Position numbers and translations under genes: made by a program | Notes under the pieces: model-generated | What the model saw: only the letters and a program-made list of their open reading frames with translations | What the model was told of the DNA's origin: nothing | The model's database searches: none | Assembly (NCBI GenBank): GCA_002449845.1 | Contig: DJXW01000014.1 | Coordinates: forward strand, 91,634-155,633 | Direction: 5' to 3' | From: Prevotella sp. UBA6994 | GTDB lineage: Bacteria > Bacteroidota > Bacteroidia > Bacteroidales > Bacteroidaceae | DNA length: 64,000 bases | Part shown: positions 50,892 to 58,013 of the stretch, in pieces | Position numbering within the stretch: the stretch's first letter is position 1 | Layout of the letters: the number at the start of each line of letters is the position of its first letter

Positions 50892-51263
50892 TTATTTCAT
50901 AAAGACAAAATACACGGCGGCTATCAGGCAGAGAAAGGCAGCCACGTGGTTCCAGTGAATAGACTCATGCTGAAACATCAGGTTGGCTATCAAACCGAAC
51001 ACTACCAATGATATGCATTCTTGTATCACTTTCAGTTGTACCAAAGAAAAAGGTCCTCCGTTGCCAGAGAAGCCCATCCTGTTGGCTGGCACTTGGCAAC
51101 AATACTCAAAAAAGGCGATTGCCCACGAAAAGGCAATCACTCCTATCAATGGCCAATTGGCACTTGTACCCGTTTGCTGCAAGCGCAGGTGGCCGTACCA
51201 CGCCAAGGTCATGAACACGTTGCTCAGCAAGAGCAACAAGATAGTATATATTCCGTTTGTCAT
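50892..51263 (-). CDS. DUF486 (DMT-fold) membrane protein
   Basis: 123 residues, four hydrophobic segments: YTILLLLLSNVFMTLAWYGH, WPLIGVIAFSWAIAFFEYC, QVPANRMGF, LKVIQECISLVVFGLIANL. DUF486 proteins are half-size members of the drug/metabolite transporter superfamily with unknown substrate, probably acting as dimers in the inner membrane. Confidence 0.87.
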   Translation of the reverse strand: MTNGIYTILLLLLSNVFMTLAWYGHLRLQQTGTSANWPLIGVIAFSWAIAFFEYCCQVPANRMGFSGNGGPFSLVQLKVIQECISLVVFGLIANLMFQHESIHWNHVAAFLCLIAAVYFVFMK

Positions 51264-51296
51264 ATTGATATGATTTCAAATGTTCTCTTTTTTTGC

Positions 51297-52244
51297 TTAC
51301 CACTCTGTTTGCAGAAATGCCCGAACCTTGGCAATATACTCCTTGGGATATTTGTAGTAAGACATGTTGTGGTCGGCTCCCTTCGTTATCCACAGTTGTT
51401 TGTTGTTGGGTTTCGCCTTATACAATACGTGTACCATCCACGAAGGCACGAAATGGTCAGAGTCGCCATGAATGAACAGCATGGGATAGTGGCTCTTCTT
51501 CAGTTGGTCTGTTGGCGAAGCCTCGCCGAAACTCCATCCGTAGCGCATCAGGCACAGGAGGCTGGAGGTGTAGAGTAGGGGGATGTCGGGCAGGGAGAAG
51601 TCGTCCCAGATACGCATGTCAAACTCGTCCCACACGCTCGTATAGCCACAGTCCTCCACAAACTTCAAGTCTTTGATGTTGGCGGGCATTTCTTCACCCG
51701 ATACGTTCATAGCCGTAGCCGCTCCCATCGATACCCCATGAACCACAATCGAGTCAGTATGAAAGGCTTGCGTTGCTACGTTCATCCATCGCATCACATC
51801 AAACCGCTCCTTCCATCCCATGCCGATGGTCTCACCGTCGCTTTGCCCGTGAGCATGTAGGTCGGGCAGCAACACGTTATATCCAAACTGCTGATAGTAG
51901 AAACTGGCAATGTGCAGGAAGTCGATGGCAGAGTTGCGCCATCCGTGTATCACCAGTGCGGTGTGGTTGCTGCCGTTGGGTTGGAGGGCATAGAGGGCGT
52001 GGTGTCGCTCTCCGGAAGGCATGGTGATAAACGTGTCTCTGAGGGCTTTTGCCTTTTGCAGACTGTCTATCCACGGTTTCACTTCGGGATGGCGGGCATA
52101 GAGCAACTGGTAATGTGCTTTCACGTGCTGCTTGCCTGGGTTGGGAGCCAAGGCGAAGTTGAGCATGAAAAAACTCGCCCCAATGGTAATCAGCACGAGC
52201 AGGATGACCACCGTGAGACAACCAATATTCATTATTCTTTTCAT
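51297..52244 (-). CDS. Membrane-anchored alpha/beta hydrolase
   Basis: 315 residues from ATG 52242-52244; the -7 box at 52271-52278 excludes the open frame further upstream (to 52370). One N-terminal helix (MNIGCLTVVILLVLITIGAS) anchors an alpha/beta-hydrolase domain: oxyanion region LVIHGWRNSAIDF, nucleophile Ser in VVHGVSMGAATAMN, Asp in FIHGDSDHFVP, His in TKGADHNMSYY. Likely an esterase or peptidase on the periplasmic side. First gene of the co-directional array that leads into the RM cassette. Confidence 0.85.
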   Translation of the reverse strand: MKRIMNIGCLTVVILLVLITIGASFFMLNFALAPNPGKQHVKAHYQLLYARHPEVKPWIDSLQKAKALRDTFITMPSGERHHALYALQPNGSNHTALVIHGWRNSAIDFLHIASFYYQQFGYNVLLPDLHAHGQSDGETIGMGWKERFDVMRWMNVATQAFHTDSIVVHGVSMGAATAMNVSGEEMPANIKDLKFVEDCGYTSVWDEFDMRIWDDFSLPDIPLLYTSSLLCLMRYGWSFGEASPTDQLKKSHYPMLFIHGDSDHFVPSWMVHVLYKAKPNNKQLWITKGADHNMSYYKYPKEYIAKVRAFLQTEW

Positions 52245-52270
52245 GATGTCTTTCTGTTTTCTTGAAGATG

Positions 52271-52278
52271 CAAAGATA
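52271..52278 (-). promoter_or_regulatory. -7 box (TATCTTTG) heading the hydrolase-DUF486-murF-RM array
   Basis: TATCTTTGCATCTTC on the minus strand, 27 bases before ATG 52244; no terminator is evident from here to 41.2 kb. Confidence 0.68.
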
Positions 52279-52580
52279 GGGAATTTATTTGAGAAACGGG
52301 AAAATGGGGAGAGATATTTGCTTTTTCGTTGTCGTCTGTCAGAATTATCTTGGTTTTCAGAGGATGACAATTGTCTTGAAAAATGACATTTTAGGGCTCA
52401 TTTTCAGGCGATATTTTGCATCAACCTTTCCGTAGGTCGTAAATACGCGATTCTGGGATGGTTTTCTTAATGGGTTGATAATCATTGTGTTAAAGATTAG
52501 TTATTTGTTTTAATGAATGTTTCTTGGTTGTTTATGCGTAAAAACAGGCTGTTTTTGCCTCAAAAATATAATATTTGAGC

Positions 52581-52664
52581 GGTCGTAACATATATGATTA
52601 CGGTCGTAATATATAAAGTTATGCTCGTAACTCATATAGTTATGCTCATAATGTATATAGTTAC
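52581..52664 (+). repeat. Four imperfect 21-bp tandem repeats
   Basis: Units start at 52581, 52602, 52623 and 52644, consensus GgTCGTAAtaTATATAGTTA plus one base. Neighbouring units run head to tail with no spacers. The surrounding gap (52371-52885) otherwise holds only a purine-rich GAGAGGTGA-type stretch (about 52757-52851) and no credible gene. Confidence 0.82.
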
Positions 52665-52885
52665 GACAGAAAACACGTGTTTTTACGATGAAAAACCATT
52701 GTCTTGGGCTTGTTAACATCTCATTGAAGATTTTTCGTGAATAATTTTTGTCGTAGTTTTTGAGGGGTGTTTAGGGGAGAGAGGTGAGGGGTGAGAGGTG
52801 AGAGGAATGTTTTTAGAGGTGAGAAAGTAAGAAGCAAGAAGTAAGAGATAATATTCATATATTTTTTGATTATCGATTTTTTTTG

Positions 52886-52893
52886 TATCTTTG
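52886..52893 (+). promoter_or_regulatory. -7 box (TATCTTTG) of the 58-residue/DUF6169 gene pair
   Basis: TATCTTTGCAACG on the plus strand, 26 bases before ATG 52920. Confidence 0.7.
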
Positions 52894-52919
52894 CAACGTA
52901 TAAATATTAATGATTCGGT

Positions 52920-53096
52920 ATGGAAACAAAACAAACGATGCATAAGTGGACACAGGAAGATTTTCTTGCTTTACTAAAACGTGGTCATGAAATTAAAGCA
53001 AGGAGACAAAAAGAGGCTGATGAATGGTATGCCGAACGTCTGAAAAAACAACAAGAAGCAGCAAAATCAGGCTATTATAATATAGAATGGGGGTAA
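52920..53096 (+). CDS. 58-residue charged helical protein
   Basis: ATG 52920 to TAA 53094-53096: METKQTMHKWTQEDFLALLK, RGHEIKARRQKEADEW, YAERLKKQQEAAKS, GYYNIEWG. Basic and helical in the middle, with an acidic/aromatic end. It has its own promoter and stops 3 bases before the next gene, so the two form an operon. No family recognised. The layout (short charged first gene, larger second gene) is that of many two-gene modules, including toxin-antitoxin pairs, but nothing proves that here. Confidence 0.62.
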   Translation: METKQTMHKWTQEDFLALLKRGHEIKARRQKEADEWYAERLKKQQEAAKSGYYNIEWG

Positions 53097-53099
53097 AAG

Positions 53100-53591
53100 A
53101 TGAAAGCTTTGGACACAGACCATATCAATTTACTCTCTCCTTACACTGTGGTTGAGATTTCAGGACGTTTACATTTTAGGACTGATCATGGAATTGAATA
53201 TATAGTAACTTTCGACCAAGAGGATAACCCGTTTTTTAATGTCTATTGGTTTAACCTGACCAATCCCAATCATGTAAAATCGCCTAATGACCCGAAAATT
53301 CCGCAAACGGTCATTTGCATTATAGAGGAGTTTTTCTGTCAGAATCCAGACATTCTGCTCTATTTGTGTAGCACAGAAGGTGGAAAACAGGCTCAACGGG
53401 CACGACTATTTCTACGTTGGTTCAATGGTACAGAGCAACAAAAACATTATGTCTGTCGTACTGTTGAGGTTAAGGGTGAGGGACACGTTGAATATGTGGC
53501 TATCATAGCTCAACGCTCAAATCCTAATATCGCAGAAATTCTCCAACTTTTTGATAGTGATACGGAAATGTTCAATGAAATGAAGCCTTGA
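53100..53591 (+). CDS. DUF6169-like protein of unknown function
   Basis: 163 residues, no signal peptide or membrane segment. HFRTDHGIEYIVTFDQEDN, YWFNLTNPN, IPQTVICIIEEFFCQNPDIL, LYLCSTEGGKQAQRARLF, LRWFNGTEQQKHY and IIAQRSNPNIAEILQLFD fit what I remember of DUF6169, a Bacteroidota family with no assigned activity. It starts 3 bases behind the 58-residue gene. AT-richer than the flanking genes, which suggests recent acquisition. Confidence 0.65.
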   Translation: MKALDTDHINLLSPYTVVEISGRLHFRTDHGIEYIVTFDQEDNPFFNVYWFNLTNPNHVKSPNDPKIPQTVICIIEEFFCQNPDILLYLCSTEGGKQAQRARLFLRWFNGTEQQKHYVCRTVEVKGEGHVEYVAIIAQRSNPNIAEILQLFDSDTEMFNEMKP

Positions 53592-53684
53592 AATTCTTTC
53601 TTTTTTATGTATAAATGTTGGAATACATCATTAATGGTTTCAATTTTTTTATAGTCCGTAAAATGCATAAAAAAGACAATATTT

Positions 53685-54599
53685 ATGATGTTTATGCAAA
53701 ATCAACGAGCCGTGATGGCTCATCTCAGTATGTTTGGAGCCTGTGCCGGATGGGGATTGATGGCTCCCGTAGGCAAGGAGGCTATGATACATGGCGTTAG
53801 CGGTTTGTCAATGGTCACGTTTCGCGTGGTGGGAGCGTGCCTGCTCTTTTGGGCGGCTTCGCTGTTTGCCAAGAAAGAACAGGTGCTAAGACAAGACAAA
53901 CTGATGTTTGCCGGTGCTGCCATCTTCGGATTGTTGCTCAATCAGTGTTGTTACACGATGGGCTTGAGCTTCACCTCACCCATCAATGCGAGTATTGTCA
54001 CCACCTCCATGCCCATCTTTGCTATGTTGCTTTCGGCATTGATATTGAAAGAACCGATTACGGGCAAGAAAGCCATTGGAGTGTTGATGGGATGTTCTGG
54101 AGCGCTGATGCTGATATTAACCTCGGCAGCTCACGTGAGCAATAAGGTAGGCGACATCCGCGGCGACCTGCTCTGCCTTTTCGCACAATTCTCTTTCGCA
54201 CTCTATCTCTCGCTGTTCAATCCCCTCATCAAGCGATACAACGTGTTCACCATCAACAGGTATATGTTTACGTGGGCAACGCTGATGTTGTTGCCTTTCA
54301 CGTTTGGTGAGACGGCAGCCACCGTGCACAGTTCTCTTACCATGAAGACGTGGTTGGAAGTGGGATATGTGGTTTGCGTGGGTACCTTTTTCTGTTATAT
54401 CCTCACGATGGTGGGGCAGCGCACGTTGCGCCCCACGGTGGTGTCGGTGTACAATTACGTGCAGCCTATCGTGTCGGTGCTCGCCTCATTGCTGATGGGC
54501 ATAGGCGTGTTTAAATCTACCCATGCCCTCGCTGTCATCTTGGTGTTTACAGGTGTGTGGCTCGTCACGAAATCAAGAGCGAGGGAAAAAACGACATGA
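53685..54599 (+). CDS. EamA-family (DMT) transporter
   Basis: 304 residues with ten hydrophobic segments in two EamA repeats: LSMFGACAGWGLMAPVGKEA, NASIVTTSMPIFAMLLSALI (first repeat), LSLFNPLIKRYN, PTVVSVYNYVQPIVSVLASL (second repeat). Inner-membrane carrier of metabolites such as amino acids; substrate unknown. The start may be any of three close ATGs (53685, 53694, 53715). Confidence 0.87.
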   Translation: MMFMQNQRAVMAHLSMFGACAGWGLMAPVGKEAMIHGVSGLSMVTFRVVGACLLFWAASLFAKKEQVLRQDKLMFAGAAIFGLLLNQCCYTMGLSFTSPINASIVTTSMPIFAMLLSALILKEPITGKKAIGVLMGCSGALMLILTSAAHVSNKVGDIRGDLLCLFAQFSFALYLSLFNPLIKRYNVFTINRYMFTWATLMLLPFTFGETAATVHSSLTMKTWLEVGYVVCVGTFFCYILTMVGQRTLRPTVVSVYNYVQPIVSVLASLLMGIGVFKSTHALAVILVFTGVWLVTKSRAREKTT

Positions 54600-54605
54600 T
54601 GGTTT

Positions 54606-54745
54606 TAGGAGTTCAGGAGTAAAGGAGTTCAGGAGTAAAGAAGTTCAGGAGTTCAGACAAATGTATTTAACTATGAGATTCAACCAAAAAGACTATTGTC
54701 TTTACTCCTTGACTCCTTGAAACTCCTGAACTACAAAGAAGTTGA
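54606..54745 (+). repeat. Palindromic element, copy 1, overlapping the start of the GLUG protein frame
   Basis: Arms made of AGGAGTTC/AGGAGTAA units (54606-54656) are complementary to TTTACTCC, GACTCC, AACTCCTGAAC (54700-54732). The core holds CAGACAAATGTATTTAACTA (54654-54673) and a small hairpin AAAGACTATTGTCTTT (54687-54702). Copy 2 lies inverted at 60280-60409. Confidence 0.8.
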
Positions 54746-57332
54746 GCAATGTAATAAGGCAAACAGTGAAGGTAACAATTTTGACTACTGGACGGTTAAA
54801 TTGGCTAATGACATGGACATGTCAGCACACCAATGGGAGCCTATCATTACCTTTTCGGGATTCTTGAACGGTGAGGGACACACCATCAGCCATCTCAACG
54901 TGAGCAAGTATAGTCAACAGTGGGAAGAGGTATATGTGGGTTTGATAGGAAAACTTTCGTCACCCGATTATAAATTTGAAGCCAAGGTGGCCAATCTTAC
55001 TATTAAGAGCAGCACCATTAAAGGTGGCACAAATACGGGAGCCATCGTTGGCAGATGCAGTGGGATAGTGGAATATTGCTTGGTAGCTAATGATGTCACC
55101 GTGGAAGGCGACTTGCGGACAGGGAATTTTGCTTTCTGTGAACTCTCGGCAGGAGGTATTGCGGGGACAATTACTTATTCGAATCGTATCAATGGTTGCG
55201 TCAGCGGAGCCACTGTGAAGGCTGGATCTTGCGCTGGTGGCATAGTCGGCTATATTGACGGTAATCAGATAACTATTGAGGATTGTCTTTATTTTGGCAA
55301 TAACATTTCCAAAGTATCGTTAGAGGGATCTGATATTCAGTATAGCAGATGGGGATGGATCGTTGGTGAGTATGGGAAAGGCAATGTCGTGCACTCCTAT
55401 TTCACCGACCAGAGCCTCACCCCCAAGCAGCCCACTGACGTAAAGAGCCTCTCATATACGAAAGAAGAAGCCATCAACCCAGGCAAGTTGTTGTCAAATT
55501 ACACTGGTAGTGCTCTTAAAAAATATGAATACGGCTTGGAGTACGATGGAAATTTCTATGTTTATGGTGACAAGATTGTGACCATCTATGGCAGGGGAAC
55601 GGCAGACGAGCCTTATCTCATCAGTTCTACCGACGATTGGAACAAACTGGGTGCTGCCATCAATAGGCTCAACTTGTCGAGCGACCTTTATTATCAACTT
55701 ACCAACGACATCACTGTGAGCACGATGTTGGGAATAAACGTAAAGCCTTTCAAGGGACACTTTGATGGTAACGGTCATACGCTGACCTGTGATATTAACC
55801 ATAACTGGCAGACAACCCAACCTACCGCCAGTGTAGAATATTGCGCACCATTCAGTTGGATTAACACTGCTACAATCGAGAACCTTCATGTCAGTGGTAC
55901 CATCAAGGGTGGAATGCATTCGGCAGGATTGGTAGGAACCATGAACAATGGAACGACCAACAGCATCATCAACTGTTGGGTTGATGCAACCGTACAATGC
56001 GACCGCAACAACGAAAATGCCGACCACGGAGGCGGCATCGTGGGACATGCAGGAACAGCAAACCTCACCGTCAAGGGTTGTCTCTTCACTGGTTATGTGG
56101 TTCCCAGTACAGGTGAAAACCCCAGTTGTGTAGGTGCCATCGTGGGTTGGGCAGATGGCTCTTCCAACCTGACCGTTGAGGACTGTATGGAAGCTGGAAC
56201 GTATGGTGAGTATTTCACCAACAAGGGCATGAATCTCTATAATGACAATTCTACTATCAAGACCTTCGCTGCCTCCAACAGCTACAGCACCAATCGCCTT
56301 GCTGGTGCAGCACCCTGCTACAGCATCAAGAGCGGCAAGGAGGGTGCCGTTGTCAACGTCAGTGTCGGCGACGCAATGTCATCATATAACGTGAGCAAAC
56401 TCGAGTTTTACTTTAGTGGCGTGAAAAAGGACGGTGTCTTCTATACTGCGAACCAGAATGCCGTATCTTTCACCTTCACCCAAGACGGTATGGAATATAC
56501 GGAGGCAACGGCAAAGGACGAGGCTGGCAATCTGGTGGACTGCGTTTACAACAATGGTAAGTTCACGCTGATCATGCCCACGAGCAACGTCATCGTAACA
56601 AGTGACATCATTACTGTTGCGTTGAAGGACGGTGAAGACAATGCCGCCGTTCTCGGACAGTACCAAGACAAGAATGTGAATGTGAAGCTCGACGGTCGCA
56701 CTCTCTATAAGGATGGTTCATGGAACACGCTGTGTCTGCCGTTCAACATCGACAACATCAGTGACCAGCCTTCTGACATCTCAAGTGCATTGACAATCAA
56801 GGAACTGGAGAGCAGCAGCTTCGACAGCACCACGGGAACGCTGACGTTGAACTTCAAGGATGCTGAGAAGATAGAGGCTGGCAAACCATACATGGTGAAA
56901 TGGACGAGTGGTGACGACGTGACCAATCCAGAGTTCAAGAAGGTCACCATCGGCAGTACCACACCGCAAGACGTGATGGTGAACGACCTTGTGACGTTCA
57001 AGGGCACATACGCTCCTACGACCCTCGCTGCCAACGACAGGACGAAGCTCTATCTCAGTGCAGACAACAGCCTCTATTACCCAGATGCTGATGTTCCCAT
57101 CAACAGCTTCCGTGCTTACTTCATGCTGCATGGCATTACCGTTGGCAATGCCAGCAACCAAGCCCACAGCTTCGTGCTGAACTTCGGTGACGAAACCGAT
57201 GGCATTGCTGGAGTCATCAGTAATGATGTAAAGACGAACGGTTGGTTTACGATAGACGGTCGCCGTCTGAATAGCGAGCCCACAGAGAAGGGTATCTATA
57301 TCCACCAAGGGCGCAAGGTGGTTGTAAAATAA
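54696..57332 (+). CDS. GLUG-type surface protein with C-terminal sorting-like tail; 5' end damaged
   Basis: The frame reads 878 codons from TTG 54696 and is open back to 54639, but no ATG with a signal peptide exists. The first 17 or so codons (LLLDSLKLLNYKEVE) come from the palindromic element. Recognisable protein starts near EGNNFDYWTVKLANDMDMSA, followed by GLUG-like turns: GHTISHLNVS, GLVGTMNNGTTNSIINCWVD, GGGIVGHAGTANLTVKGCLF. C-terminal beta domains precede the tail DGIAGVI, WFTIDGRRLN, KGIYIHQGRKVVVK. Normally a secreted adhesin-like protein; without its signal region the present copy is probably inactive or uses another start. Confidence 0.6.
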   Translation: MSLLLDSLKLLNYKEVEQCNKANSEGNNFDYWTVKLANDMDMSAHQWEPIITFSGFLNGEGHTISHLNVSKYSQQWEEVYVGLIGKLSSPDYKFEAKVANLTIKSSTIKGGTNTGAIVGRCSGIVEYCLVANDVTVEGDLRTGNFAFCELSAGGIAGTITYSNRINGCVSGATVKAGSCAGGIVGYIDGNQITIEDCLYFGNNISKVSLEGSDIQYSRWGWIVGEYGKGNVVHSYFTDQSLTPKQPTDVKSLSYTKEEAINPGKLLSNYTGSALKKYEYGLEYDGNFYVYGDKIVTIYGRGTADEPYLISSTDDWNKLGAAINRLNLSSDLYYQLTNDITVSTMLGINVKPFKGHFDGNGHTLTCDINHNWQTTQPTASVEYCAPFSWINTATIENLHVSGTIKGGMHSAGLVGTMNNGTTNSIINCWVDATVQCDRNNENADHGGGIVGHAGTANLTVKGCLFTGYVVPSTGENPSCVGAIVGWADGSSNLTVEDCMEAGTYGEYFTNKGMNLYNDNSTIKTFAASNSYSTNRLAGAAPCYSIKSGKEGAVVNVSVGDAMSSYNVSKLEFYFSGVKKDGVFYTANQNAVSFTFTQDGMEYTEATAKDEAGNLVDCVYNNGKFTLIMPTSNVIVTSDIITVALKDGEDNAAVLGQYQDKNVNVKLDGRTLYKDGSWNTLCLPFNIDNISDQPSDISSALTIKELESSSFDSTTGTLTLNFKDAEKIEAGKPYMVKWTSGDDVTNPEFKKVTIGSTTPQDVMVNDLVTFKGTYAPTTLAANDRTKLYLSADNSLYYPDADVPINSFRAYFMLHGITVGNASNQAHSFVLNFGDETDGIAGVISNDVKTNGWFTIDGRRLNSEPTEKGIYIHQGRKVVVK

Positions 57333-57341
57333 AGAATGTAG

Positions 57342-57409
57342 AATGAAGAATGTAGAATCACTTGCTTGAATCCCAAAGCGTGAGGTGATTCTTCATTCTT
57401 CATTTTTTT
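57342..57409 (+). terminator. Repeat-built terminator behind the GLUG protein gene
   Basis: The arm beginning AATGAAGAATG (57342-57361) pairs with the arm ending CATTCTTCATT (57385-57404) over 20 positions with one mismatch, and seven T follow. The arms consist of AGAATGA-type repeats. Confidence 0.82.
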
Positions 57410-57435
57410 GTCGAATTTTATTATCAAATGTTCTT

Positions 57436-57998
57436 CTAAAGAGATTCAAATTCGTTCTGGTTGTCCCCGTCACGATGGTTCCATCTGATGCTACCGTCGA
57501 TTTTCAGTTTTTTTCCGTCATCATAGTTGATGTTAGCCCCCAGTGTCTTTTGAGCGTTCAGCCCTCTGCGGTTCCACCATCCCCCATTCTCCTCCTTGTT
57601 GTTGGCATTGCCCAAGATGACCAGTCGGGTATTGTCAGTAAAGCTACTGCCCATCACCCTGCCCGAATATCTGTGCTTGGTACCCCAGGCAATGTCAATG
57701 TTGGTCATATATCCCCTGTTCATACCCTTCTTCACGGAGAAGTCGAGAACCGTTTCCTTGTTACCATCCTCAATGCCCGTGATACGCGCCTGGTCGCTCT
57801 GCCTGTCGTAGAACTTCACATTCTGTATGATGGAGACGGGCAGATCATCCAAAATAATTGAATGGTAGCCTGATCCATAGACTCCTTGGAATCAATGTCT
57901 GTCAGTCGCCCGCTAATGGTGGGATTACTCCGTGGTGATTGTGCTTGTGTCTGTAAGAGTGTGACTCCCAAGAAGAGAATCAACAAGAAATTGCGCAA
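57436..57998 (-). pseudogene. Remnant of a TonB-dependent receptor-like outer-membrane protein
   Basis: From 57998 the frame gives a signal peptide and the start of a carboxypeptidase-regulatory domain: MRNFLLILFLGVTLLQTQAQ, NPTISGRLTDIDSKESM, DQATIQLF. At about 57850 it jumps, out of frame, into the plug/barrel region: DDLPVSIIQNVKFYDRQSDQ, GNKETVLDFSVKKGMNRGYM, LGANINYDDGKKLKIDGSIR, and ends at TAG near 57436. Family members exceed 700 residues, so most of the gene is deleted internally and at the 3' end. Confidence 0.78.
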
Positions 57999-58013
57999 AT
58001 ATGATTGGGGTTG

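Noticed and set aside
52510..52719. 69-codon minus frame with heptad-like YEHN/YDRN repeats
   Set aside because: The periodicity comes from the 21-bp DNA array, whose unit is a multiple of three; no ribosome site, promoter or family resemblance.
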